Shown: piece by piece, positions 1 to 9,753 of the stretch
Position numbering within the stretch: the stretch's first letter is position 1
How the letters are laid out: each line of letters begins with the position of its first letter
Notes under the pieces: model-generated
Databases searched by the model: none
Told to the model about the DNA's origin: nothing
Seen by the model: the letters and a program-made list of their open reading frames with translations, nothing else
Program-made: the position numbers and the translations under genes
NCBI GenBank assembly: GCA_032821775.1
Contig: JAVLRN010000001.1
Location: 992,001-1,056,000 of the forward strand
Direction of reading: 5' to 3'
DNA: 64,000 bases
Source: Sanguinoderma infundibulare
Lineage: Eukaryota; Basidiomycota; Agaricomycetes; Polyporales; Polyporaceae

Positions 1-293
1 GGTTGGAGAAGACGAAAGAGGCGGGAGAGGACGCGGCGGACGAAGAGGAAGAGGAAGGCGTCGGGGAAGGGATGTGCCACTCGGGTAGGATTGCCGAGCG
101 TGCCGGCGGAGAGTCGGGGACGGAGTTGCCGTAGTGGGCAGGCGACGATGGGTGCTGGGGGGTGAAGAGGGCGCGTCCTGAAATGAAATGTGAAGAGCAT
201 GAATGCAAGGGCGGGTGTGTATGGAATAGGCAGGGGCATACCGGTGTGAGCGCGAACGCGAGCTGAAGCGGTTTGGAAGTTGGAGCGGACCAT
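1..293 (-). CDS. 5' end of an unknown Ser/Pro-rich protein gene, cut by the left edge
   Basis: A two-exon start can be read on the minus strand. The first exon runs from an ATG at 293 to 242 and begins MVRSNFQTASARVRAH. It is followed by a good donor (gtatgc) and a 64-nt intron ending in a pyrimidine-rich tract plus cag. The second exon starts at 177 and stays open to base 1. It encodes a Ser/Pro-rich stretch (HPSSPAHYGNSVPDSPPARS, then a run of serines). The intron joins the two parts in phase. Nothing in the visible part identifies a family. A second minus-strand ATG near 367, in the same GGACCATGGCTGG context, opens a different frame that is also free of stops, so the start is not certain. 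The rest of the gene lies outside the window. Confidence 0.45.
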   Translation of the reverse strand, partial: MVRSNFQTASARVRAHTGMPLPIPYTPALAFMLFTFHFRTRPLHPPAPIVACPLRQLRPRLSAGTLGNPTRVAHPFPDAFLFLFVRRVLSRLFRLLQ

Positions 294-457
294 GGCTGGG
301 TAGAGAGGGATTGGCAAGAGAGGCGATGAGTTGCTGTGGGGAGCTTGGGGAGAAAGGAGGGACCATGGCTGGTTGTTTTATAGGTTCGAGGACTGGGCAA
401 GCTTGAAGGCCGGTGTGACGGACAGAGTAGTTTTGGGCGTCTGAATGCGAGGCGTAC

Positions 458-480
458 CCCTTCGCTATGATCACGTCGTG
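458..480 (-). repeat. Solo arm of the TGATCA palindromic repeat
   Basis: The sequence CTATGATCACGTCGTG (465-480) matches the right arms of the two hairpin copies at 1062-1133 and 1465-1528. I see no partner arm close by, so this looks like a half-copy. Confidence 0.55.
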
Positions 481-1061
481 GCTTCCCACTTTAGGTTAAT
501 CAGTCGAGGGCAGAGACCCAGGCCTGGTGCCTCTCTTCCCCTTTGGGCGATCAATAGCACCTGGCGCTATTGTCGTCAATACCAGAGTGTCAGACTCGAG
601 TAGTGCAGAGAGCGAGTGCACAGTGCACGTTGGGTCAGACAGGCAGCAAAGGTATTGCCGCAAGCCATAGCTAGCCTCGATGTGTGATCCCATTGCGCTG
701 CAAGTGAAGAAGATTGAGTCCTAGAGTGCTTGGGAGAGAGGACATCGACGTCACCAGAATACCAAGTATTGCACTGGCAGTCACAGTCCCGCACTCGCGG
801 AGAGGTTGAGGACAGAGTGGGGCGGGCGAGTCGCGGCTATGGCCCCGAGTGCTCGGTACGATCGGGAGGTCGGTGCGGGACCATGTCGCTGGGTGGAGGG
901 CGCGTTCGAGCGTGGATCATGGGAGAGCAGCTGAGGGCAGCCGATGCTTCTCGCCAACCTTTCCGGGTGGCACACTGCGCCCGCGCACGTCTCTCGCCGC
1001 ACCCAACGTCCCTCCGCTTCCAAACCAGGCAACTCCCACCTCCGCTCTTCTGTCAGGTCAC

Positions 1062-1133
1062 CGAACGTGATCATAGCGAGGGGTTTGATGCGAACGTGAC
1101 TGTGGGAAAACCCCGCGCTATGATCACCTCGTG
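1062..1133. repeat. Palindromic hairpin repeat, copy with both arms
   Basis: The left arm GAACGTGATCATAGCGAG (1063-1080) is mirrored by CGCTATGATCACCTCGTG (1116-1133). Both arms carry G or C runs on the inner side. The loop is about 30 nt. The same arms recur at 458-480 and 1465-1528, so this is a repeated element and not a chance hairpin. It has the shape of a very small MITE-like insertion. No target-site duplication is clear. Confidence 0.6.
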
Positions 1134-1464
1134 CCCCGAAAGCTCTTCGCGGAAGCGAATTCCCGACAATGCTAAATGAGCCCGAGTGGCGTGGGCCCCT
1201 TCCTCTGTGCCTCGAGGCCCGCTCGGCAGACGCCAATACTCGGTCCTCGCTCGTTCAGGTCCCCAAGGCGCGACAACGGCTCATGCTCCAGCAGCGAAAG
1301 GTGCAGTCAGTGCGCTGTCGACAGACTCTCCCCGACTGCAGGCTACCGATGCTCTGGGGCTTTAGCTGGGCAGCCAGAGCTAGTTGCCAAACCCATCAAC
1401 TTCTACCGCGGATTGGACGGCTCCGAGAGCTCGGGAACCAGCTTGCACTGCATGCCATGGGCTC

Positions 1465-1528
1465 CACGACGTGATCATATCGTAGGGTTCCTTATATGGA
1501 TCTAACCCTGCACTATGATCACGTCGTG
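1465..1528. repeat. Palindromic hairpin repeat, most symmetric copy
   Basis: The arm CACGACGTGATCATATCG (1465-1482) pairs with CACTATGATCACGTCGTG (1511-1528). Over 23 positions the arms differ at about three. The 18-nt centre is AT-richer than its surroundings. This is the best copy from which to define the repeat consensus. Confidence 0.65.
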
Positions 1529-1683
1529 TTTCCTCCCTCTCCAAGGCGCCCGCTCGGATGGAATCCGTCATGACGTTCCAGTGCGCCAATATCCGGGAAA
1601 CCCCGCCACATCAAGACGACCTGCTCGCAAGTGCTATTCCAGATAGGTCATGATAACACGGAACATGCGGCCACTGCCGTGCC

Positions 1684-2253
1684 CTACAATCCAATTACCG
1701 TGACCTTGACCAATCCCCGTGGGTTCGTTGGAACTGAGAACAAGGCCAAGGGCAGAATAAACTCGAATATTTTTCCGACTCCGCATCGCTTGACCCGCTC
1801 ATCGGGAAGGCGTCGGATGCCTTGAGCTCGCTGTTCCCCACACGTTCGGTGCTGTGCGACACAGCGAGCTCTGATCTTCGCGATCAGCTGGCCAAATCCC
1901 GTATTGAGATCGTGTGCGTATCCCCCCCGTGTTGCTCGCAAGTGCACCCTCGATTAGAGCTTGTATGCGACAGTAAACCTGCTCACTGTCGCCGACGGTG
2001 AGCAAGACATCGGACACAGTGACCGGGCATGGTAGGACGTTGGACTGACCATAGCCAAAACGGGTGATGAGCAACCTTCAGTGCCTGACCACTCGACGTA
2101 CCTGGCAGCCTGCCGGTGTCCCTTCGCGAAGGCTTGCGACCCCTTCGGGGCTGCTTCCCAGATGCTTCCCATGCTCCTTTCTCCGATGCTGCCGGGGTCG
2201 TCGTCGCCGTCTCGTGAGGTCGCGCCCCCCTCCTCCTGGGCGCCCATCACCAT
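1684..2253 (-). pseudogene. Decayed minus-strand copy of a duplicated unknown gene
   Basis: Reading frames here match those of the plus-strand copy at 2641-3115 but are interrupted. The minus-strand frame beginning MVMGAQEEGG corresponds to MVMSAWDEER on the other side. TRFGYGQSNVLPC corresponds to TRFGYDLANVLQC, and GFGQLIAKI to GIGQQFAGI. The matching pieces fall in different frames and no full-length reading frame remains. I do not recognise the family. Homology between the two copies is seen in the sequence. That the copy is dead is an inference from the frame breaks. Confidence 0.4.
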
Positions 2254-2355
2254 GTGCCCTCACTTCACCGCTTATCGCCGACATCGTCTATCCATGCCCG
2301 CTCATCGTTGCCCACGACGAGCACGACTATCTGCGCTGTCTCCGGACCATAGTCA
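1800..2355 (-). repeat. Left arm of a large degenerate inverted duplication
   Basis: The reverse complement of this block aligns along most of its length with 2568-3115. Shared stretches include GGGCAACGATGAGCGGGCA near the inner edge and GAGCAAGAC further out. Similarity is clear but diverged, with indels. A spacer of about 210 bp separates the arms. Confidence 0.65.
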
Positions 2356-2567
2356 GTGCGGAGCTTCAGAGGGTCGTAAAATTATGATATGTACACCGTT
2401 GGAACGCCGTTTTCGAGCACATCCCGACGCCGTCTAGATCACGGTCACAGCACAACCTGTTACGACGCTGTGAGGTGCACAAGGCGCAAGCGGGAAACAC
2501 GTCGTGCGACTGGTACCATTGGCCTAGGAACATGAACATCACTAAGGACGGTGAAAGAATGATGTAA

Positions 2568-3115
2568 ACCGGCCAACAGACAGCGGAGATACTCGTGCTC
2601 GCCATGGGCAACGATGAGCGGGCACGGTAGGCGACGATGGCGACAAACGGCGAAATGGGGGCACATGGTGATGAGCGCGTGGGACGAGGAGCGCGGAGAC
2701 TCGGATGGCAGCGACGATCCCGACAACGTCGGAGAAAGGAGCCTGAGAACCACTACGGAAGGAGACCAGAACCCTTCGCGGAGGCAGTCAACCTCGGCTG
2801 CATCAGGGACAGTGACAGAGGCTGCTCGTCACCGACTTAATCGATGACCAGGTTTGGTTATGATCTGGCCAACGTCCTGCAGTGTCTGGTCGCTGTGCAC
2901 GACGTCTTGCTCGTCATCGGCAACAGCGAGTACCTTTTCCGATCCTACTCCGGCATACGACCTCTTGCGGAACCAGGGGGAATACTCGCAAATTTGCATA
3001 CCACTCGATGCGGGAATTGGCCAACAGTTTGCGGGGATTTACGAGCTTGCCGTTCGCAACAGCACCGAAGCTGTTGCGAATGACGAGCTCGAGGCGTGGA
3101 CGACGACGGCATGCC
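2568..3115 (+). repeat. Right arm of a large degenerate inverted duplication
   Basis: This arm mirrors 1800-2355 and carries the better preserved reading frames. The arrangement is head-to-head, so the 210-bp spacer would hold the promoters if both copies were once genes. I see no terminal motifs or target duplications that would mark the pair as a DNA transposon. Confidence 0.65.
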
Positions 3116-3689
3116 TTGGCATGCTGGGCACTCGCAAGAGTGCCCGAGTCTTCCTGGAAAGGCTTAGTTCTCTATGGAAGTTCGAATAGAAGCTCATTTT
3201 TCCCAGGCGGATCATTGACTTGCTTGAGCGGCTCGTTCGAGTTCAGGAAGATGCGATGAGCTCTTGTCACCAGAGCCCATATCCACTCCGGTAAGAGAAT
3301 AATTTGCAACTGTAGGATGCTCTCGGGGCTGACGTTACGTTCAGTTCAAGATCTCAGGCGATGTGGCAGCCATGGCCGGGTTCAATGCGCAATGGAACGG
3401 CGGACTTACTCGGGTGCTACTTGAAACTCTGTCTCGGGGTTTTCCAGAATCCAGAGGATTGAGCAATTATTCGTCGACATAGATGAAGCTTTTGGTCCTG
3501 AAGTCTTTGAATTTCTTGACTTGAATTCCCTATTGGATAGCACTGCGCAGGTGAGAATCATGGTCAGGTCATGTTGGCTCATATTATATATACACTCACA
3601 TCACCGAAAGGACGTTCACCCACTTCAGCCCGTCCGGGAAAATGTCAGGAAATGATTTTTGGCACCATCTACCCCAGCGGTCGACTGTG
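2641..3689 (+). pseudogene. Remnant or poorly resolved unknown gene
   Basis: Coding-like blocks follow one another on the plus strand: 2854-3186 (contains IPLDAGIGQQFAGIYELAVR), 3190-3290 (FPRRIIDLLERLVRVQEDAM), 3340-3410 (FKISGDVAAMAGFNAQWNGG) and 3460-3550 (EQLFVDIDEAFGPEVFEFLD). The first two blocks are in one frame, separated by a single TAG at 3187-3189. The later ones need splicing, including an intron of only about 41 nt. A paralogous copy lies inverted on the left. I do not recognise the family. Either this is a live gene with introns I cannot resolve, or it is a recent pseudogene. The in-frame stop and the decayed twin favour the second reading. Confidence 0.35.
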
Positions 3690-4805
3690 ATGGTGTTCCC
3701 CTTCGCGGGACCTTACGCGTCTTCCAATGACGCTGGTTGGGTCGGTTCCAGTGAACTCACCGGAGAAGGCGCCTTGGTAGATATGCTATGGGCTAGCGAC
3801 CCATGTCAAGAGTTGGGTAGCGTGGAGGGGATTAGATTCACCTACTTTTCCAGCCGCTCCGAACGCTTTCCACGGACATCTTTGGTATTTTACTTGAGAG
3901 TACGTGGCGTTGTATATCTTACGTTTTGGATCTGCTGTCGAGTTATTTAACATGCGAATTTCCGGCTGGTTTGGTGGGGTTGCTCGGCCACCAGAGAGGA
4001 TGAAGAGGGCGGTGCCCACTGGGTTAAACCCCATCACATTTCAACATACGCCCCGTCTCACGCCCCCCTCTGTCCCGTTTTGAAACTTGACCTAATCTTT
4101 ACCAAAGTCCTCCCCCGACACCAGCCAATCAGACCGGGCGCACCTCGGTCAACCCAGGAGTGAACATGTCGAGCATTTTTTGCGCAATCCCCATGCACTA
4201 TCCACTCTCTTCTCGACTTCTCGCCCTCCCACTACGGCTGCTAGTTACGACTGACGTTGCGTGTATATCGACCTCGACTGTCCGCCCGGGAGCGACCCAC
4301 CGATCACCGATTTCGACTCTCATTACCGTCTTACAGCCCCGCCTCATGCCCATGATCGACGAGTATGACCAGAGGGAATTCGGTACGGCTTGCACTTAAG
4401 TTTGGGCAACGATGAACGCGCGAGCGGCGGATGGGTAATGTCGTCATAGCGCGTGGTGGGGGTGGGAAAGCGGGTGGGAGTGACTGGAGTCCTGGGATGG
4501 GCACTCCAGACTGAGACTGGGACTGGGACCCGGTCGCTCCAAGGATGATGCTGGGACAGACGGAATGCAACGACCCTATTGCCCACCTTTCTTCGTCCTC
4601 CACAACCTCTCCCCCCTTGCCAAACCCCGCCGAGTCTCTCCAGACCGGCACAACCAGCTCCGGTCGCGTCGTGACCCGGCGATTTCTGGTCGCCTGGAAC
4701 GGCATACCGTACAGCCCTAGTTTCACGACATCACCACGCCCCACTCGACGCCCTCCTACCACCTCTCTTGCCCTACAGTCCGCGGAAGCAACTTGACTAG
4801 CCAAC
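3690..4805. other. Spacer upstream of the CaM-kinase gene
   Basis: No supported gene. Open frames at 3642-3950 and on the minus strand at 4331-4807 look like chance frames with no family resemblance. The right half is pyrimidine-rich on the plus strand and is probably promoter and 5' leader of the kinase gene that starts at 4806. Confidence 0.45.
4125..4129 (+). promoter_or_regulatory. CCAAT box
   Basis: CCAATCAGA sits about 680 bp upstream of the kinase start codon. CCAAT boxes bound by the HAP/NF-Y complex are common in fungal promoters. At this distance its assignment to the kinase is an inference. Confidence 0.25.
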
Positions 4806-7040
4806 ATGCCTCTCTCGCTCGCGGAGTCCCTGCTTCCCCAACCGCATTCCTTCCAGAAGAAGAAGGCCTACCAGATTCACAAGGTCCTTGGCGAGGGCTC
4901 TTTCGGAAAGGTTATGGTACGTCGCTCTCACCCCTCTGCTCCCTATTTTCGCACAGAACTGACCGCTCGTTCTGCATGTCTTCATTCTCTTGCCGCTCGG
5001 TCCTCCTCGGATTCGCGTTCACGACATGTCGCGTGATTGCTTCTGGTCCTTCTCCGTCACAACCTTCTTCAGCGTGCGACATGGCACGTACCCCCAGGCC
5101 AGATGAACGTCGCCCTTCGCGGCGCCGCCGCCGCAGGTGACACAGGCGCGCCCCCAGGCACCAAACCCTCTCGCACAAGCACAAGCTCTAGCAGCAGCCT
5201 GAGCCCCTCTTCCATCTCCTTCGCAAAGTCCGCCAAGGCCAACCCCAATATCAACCAGGAGACCCACTCCGTCGAAGTCGCCCTCAAGGTCATCCCCAAG
5301 AAGAAGGTCAAGGGCAACGAGAGCAGCGTCTGGGGCGAGATGGAGGTTTTGCGCGGTCTCGATCATCCCAACATTGTCAGCCTCATTTTCGTTCAACCCC
5401 CACTCGTGCTCATATCCCCATCAGGTCAAATTCTATGAATGGTTTGAGTCGCGTACCAAGTACTACCTCGCTTTCGAGCTTGCCCAGGGCGGAGAGCTCT
5501 TTGAGCGCATCACCAAAAAGGGCAAGTTCACCGAGTTTGATGCTGTTGCTGTCCTTCAGTACGTATCCACTTTTGGCACCGCTTTCTGCTTTTGCCACCG
5601 ATCCGCGAATTTGTCGTCCTTTCATGCTGCTCCGAACTGCACGACGTGTAGATCCACATCACTGTTTACTCCATACATCTGCCAAAGGTGCTGACCGCAG
5701 TACTCCAGGTCAATACTATCAGGTGTCAAGTACCTTCATGATCACGATATTGTCCATCGTGACCTCAAGTAAGTGCTTGACTGCTACTTAACTGGACCAC
5801 AAGCTCACCCGTTCCGTAACAGGCCGGAGAACATTTTGTACAGAACACACGAAGAGCACTCCGACATTGTGATCGCAGATTTCGGAATGTGCGTACTATA
5901 TCGTCTACATACCAGACTTTGCATCTTACAATGTCATATCTCCCAGTGCGAAACATTTGCATTCACCAGAAGAGCAGCTTCACTCGCTCGCCGGCAGTTT
6001 CGGCTACGTCGCTCCGGAGGTCCTCAACAAGAAAGGTCACGGCAAGGCCGTCGACATTTGGTCAACAGGGTGAGCAGCAACATTGCAGATCACCACTCTG
6101 AAAGTTTATGAACGTCTCGGCACCGCAGAATCATTACATACGTCATGCTATGCGGCTATTCGCCTTTTAGGTCCGACGATGTGAAAGCACTCATTCGGGA
6201 GACGACCGCGGCCAAGATCGAGTTCCACGAACGGTATTGGAGCAATGTTTCCGACGAAGCCAAGGACTTCGTCAGGGCGCTCCTTAACCCCGACCCGCTC
6301 AAGCGTCTCACCGCAGACGAGGCACTGAAGCACAAGGTCCGTCTGCCCGTCGCTCAATTTTCCATCGTCTTTGTTCTGATTGTATCTCTCAGTGGCTGAC
6401 ATCGCACAAACCCTCGACCGAGCACGACCTCTGCGGCCTGCGCGAGAACTTCGACCCCCGCGCACGCTGGCGCGCCGCCATCGCCAGCGCACGCGCCCTC
6501 CACCGCTTCAACTCGGGCTCGTCCCGCGCAAGCGCGAACGGCAGCGGGAGCAGCGGTGGTTGGCGCTCCGGATCCTTCGGCGACAGCGACGACGACGACG
6601 ACGCCCATGCCATTCCCCCCGTGCCCGAGCGCCGCGAAGCGGGAGCATCGCACGAGGAGAACCACAGCGAGAACGAATACGTCAAGGTCACCGCGCCAGA
6701 GGAAGACGACTCGGAGCGGGGGACGGACGCGGGCCCGAGCGAAGCGCACGAGCTCAAGCATGAAGCCGAGCCCGGCGCGCACGAACCGCTGCATGAACAC
6801 GTGCCGACACCATTGCAAGCCGCCCCCGCTGCTGACCCCGCCCCGGCGCAGGAGGGCGCGGGGCCATCGCAACCCGCGCAGCCGGAGGCGGCGGGTGGGC
6901 GAGAGACGCCAGAGATGCAGATGCCGGGCTCGTTCGACGTGCCGGAGGACCAGCACCATCATCATCACCACCACCATAACCATAACCACTGGGAAGGGGG
7001 CTTGATGAGCCTCTTCAAGAAGATGCAGCTCCGGCAATAA
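4806..7040 (+). CDS. Calcium/calmodulin-dependent protein kinase (CaMK type)
   Basis: Eight exons (4806-4916, 5073-5375, 5425-5558, 5709-5768, 5823-5888, 5947-6069, 6129-6336, 6393-7040) join to a 550-residue protein. The kinase domain shows GEGSFGKV (29-36), the catalytic lysine in [10 protein letters not shown] (109), [16 protein letters not shown] (HRD at 199-201), IADFG (DFG at 222-224), [11 protein letters not shown] and a DIWSTG helix. All key residues are present. Just after the domain, [16 protein letters not shown] fits the autoinhibitory/calmodulin-binding segment of fungal CaMKs. The protein would phosphorylate Ser/Thr in Ca2+ signalling. Two oddities: about 55 extra Ser/Ala-rich residues between the glycine loop and the lysine, and a long acidic tail ending in eight consecutive histidines followed by NHNHW. 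The kinase identity is certain. The CaMK subfamily is likely, not proven. Confidence 0.93.
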
Positions 7041-7574
7041 TCAGGGCGTGCCTTTTTGCGTGGCTTTCGGACGACGCTTTCACCAAGGCTTGTGTACACA
7101 CAGCTCATATGTTGACGTCGGAAGTTTGCCTCATACGGATGGGTGTTGTGTTGTGTGTTGTAGATCGTTGTCGGATGTCCGTTTGCTGCTCACGGGTTGC
7201 TGGTACATGTTATGGGCCGTGATATCTAGGTGTCATAGGTGGATAGGTCGGTGGATGTTCGTCCTGCTTCATCCCTCTCTCGTTTTACATTATTGGTAGA
7301 GTAGCCTTGCAGTTTACAGATGTCCTAGTACGGTTACGATCTCTTATGTATCATTTAATTATGCGGATACCCCTTTGCCCATTCGCTTCAGGTGCCATAA
7401 CTGATAGTTGTTCTCGCTCGATATCTGCAACGAATATGTCCAGATTGTGCGCGATTTTTCCCCAACCATCCGCAGTGCAAGGCGGCTTGTTCTCGGATTC
7501 TTGGACTGGACGTCTAACTACGAAACCACGGGCCTTTATCGTTGCAATACTTACGATTCGGCCGTAGAGCATTG
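7041..7574. other. Convergent 3' region
   Basis: The kinase (+) and the SET gene (-) end toward each other here, leaving about 530 bp. It is T-rich on the plus strand, as expected for a 3' UTR. I see no gene. Confidence 0.5.
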
Positions 7575-9753
7575 TCATACCCTGACCCACCCACGACAAC
7601 TGCCCGTACCGCACATGCATTCCTTGGCGCCGTCCGGTCTTGTCTGGACGCCCTTGCCTTTGTGCTCCTGTGCTTCAAGCGCGGCCTGTGGGTCGTAGTC
7701 GATCGTCAGCTCCGTGCGAGCTGGAATGTTTTCCGCCGCGACGAATGCCAAGTACGGCTGCTTCTCCTGGGCGGCCCCAAAGGCTTGTCAGGAGACATCC
7801 CGTCGCGAGTACGCAGGGGAGCTTAAGCTTACTTCTGGGATTGTGTCCCAGACGACGGGGACGACTCGCATGTTGGGCTCGCACGAATGACTGGGAGTGG
7901 TGACGCTGTTAGATGAGCACACAGATACGTCGGTTGATAGCTGAGCCTTACTTCACGAATCTCGTCCAATTTCCTGGGCACTTACTTCAGCAGGACGACG
8001 AATGCAGATTGCGGACAGAACATACCGTGTGCATACCCGTCGACCGAATACTTGCCGGCCGTGTCGTCATTGTCTTCGTCGTCCTCACCCTCGCGGACGT
8101 CCAAATCGAAAATGTACGACTTGCGTTCGTGTCCCGACTCTTGGCGTTGCTCCGCGACCTCCCGGGGTCTAGACATACCTCTCGTAGTCAGTATGGAGCG
8201 TCCTCACTCCAAGGGGTTCTGGTCGCACTGACATGAGCTCTCTTGAGGCCCATCGTTAGTTACACACTCGAGCCAGCAAGACGGGGCCGTACCCGGTGTA
8301 GATGCCAAGGACTTTGCCTTTTGGGAGGGGAACGGTCGCCCTCGCGCCCCAGCCATGGGTGCGTGTGAGGAAGATCTCGATGGGCACGTCCCGGGGGAGC
8401 TGGGCGACGCGATTGGGGCACCATTCATCGCAGGAGCAATTCTACGAGTATATGGTCAGAGCACAGGGCGGTAGGTAGTGAATGTGCGGGATGATCGCGC
8501 ACCTCGTTACATTCTATGACTTCATAGCCCATTCCGGGAAGCAGTTTAAAGTTGAAGAGCTTCTGCTGCATCAGGACGTGAGCACCACCGTCCCCGACCA
8601 GTCGGGACAAAAAGCCATCGTTCCACCTTTCTCGCATACGCGAAGATCGGGTCGCCATTCCCCGTCCGCAGCTCCGAAGGCTTCTGGCACTCGCACCCGA
8701 TGGGCTGCAGACACAGTTCGTCACAGTCGCAACCCAGCATAAAGTTCCGCTGGTCCTCTGACGTACGGACGCCATCTGCACTAGAGAATGCATGCGGTAA
8801 GCAAGCATGTAAAGCGTGCGTGCCAGACGTCATACTCACCGAACGTAGCGCCGCTCGAGGTACTGAAAATCGGGGACAAGCGGCGGCATCTCCTGCCCAT
8901 TGACATCATTCACGAAGGTCACGGCAGCGGCGCCGTCCAAGCTCCCCGCCCACTTTCTCTCAAGTGCCTTGCGACGTTTCAGGTCTCGTGGCCGCGCCTC
9001 CTTCTCCTCCTCAGAGTCCGGCGCCGGAGACGAGGGCACCCTGCGGACAACGCGCTTCGGAAGCGGCCTCACCGGCCTTTGCGACGGACCCGGAGTAGAG
9101 GTCGCTGACCCCGGAGTATTCGACTTCTCTCTCGACACCTCCCTCGACGTCTGCGCCGCAGACCCGCTCCTCGACGAAACCGTCTTGGACGACGACTCAG
9201 CCCGACCCGAAGCAGGCTTCAGCCGCTTGAGCTGCCCGTCAAAGTCGACGGGCTGCCGCGGGTCTCCCTCTCCGCGATGCGGAACGTACAGCCTCTTGAG
9301 CTCCTCGTACCCCCGCGCGCGCTCGACAGCCCGCTCTTCATGGAGCATGTGCCAATCTTCCACACCTATCGCGATCGCAGGGCTCGCCTTCGCCTTCGCC
9401 ATGCGCTTCGCACTCTGCTTCGTCTCCCATTCCTCGATGAGCTCTTCGAGGTCCTCTCGCGGACGATCCCACGTCGTGTTCGTGCCGTCCTTGCGTTTCC
9501 AACCTTCTCCCCATTTTACCTGTCGAACTGTGAGCGTTTTGAGGAGGGCGAGGTAACACGAAACGTCCAGACCTCATATCTGCATGAAAGGATGAGCACA
9601 TGTGCCGTCACATTAAGCATTAGCTAGCATTTACCTCTTCTCACCGAACGTGTCGGTGCTCTCTCCGACGATCCCATCAAGGACCCATTCTCGATCGCTA
9701 TCGCCCCAATCCTCTTCTGGAGAAGGAGACGGAAAATACTCATAGTCAGACAT
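7575..9753 (-). CDS. Histone H3K9 methyltransferase, SUV39/Clr4 type (chromodomain + SET)
   Basis: Eleven exons read from the ATG at 9753 join to 535 residues. Approximate exons: 9753-9635, 9579-9573, 9519-8840, 8780-8627, 8565-8503, 8441-8293, 8241-8233, 8180-8026, 7973-7952, 7890-7833, 7766-7575. Residues 23-75 form a chromodomain ([19 protein letters not shown]). Pre-SET cysteines follow ([28 protein letters not shown]). The SET domain has [29 protein letters not shown] and LTIDYDP, and the post-SET is CMCGTGSC. Such proteins read and write H3K9 methylation in heterochromatin. The 7-nt exon (9573-9579) is needed to complete the YEVKW core. The 9-nt exon at 8233-8241 is the weakest part of the model. 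The stop is the TGA at 7575-7577. Confidence 0.88.

Larger units (their letters stand above)
294..1799. other. Intergenic stretch without a recognisable gene
   Basis: Several short open frames occur on both strands but none resembles a known protein or has a believable intron pattern. The only structure I see is the three palindromic repeat copies listed separately. The 13-bp direct repeat GGACCATGGCTGG (near 287 and 361) lies at the promoter-proximal end of the left-edge gene. Confidence 0.5.

Noticed and set aside
1800..3115. DNA transposon with long terminal inverted repeats
   Set aside because: The arms are diverged, carry protein-level similarity to each other, and no transposase or target-site duplication is visible. 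A divergent gene duplication fits better.
3642..3950. 102-codon frame starting MSGNDFWHHLPQ as a gene
   Set aside because: No intron pattern, no family resemblance, and a neighbouring frame fits the end of the upstream remnant at least as well.
6556..7005. Arg-rich plus-strand frames over the kinase C-terminus
   Set aside because: They are other frames of the exon 6393-7040, whose acidic frame continues the kinase.
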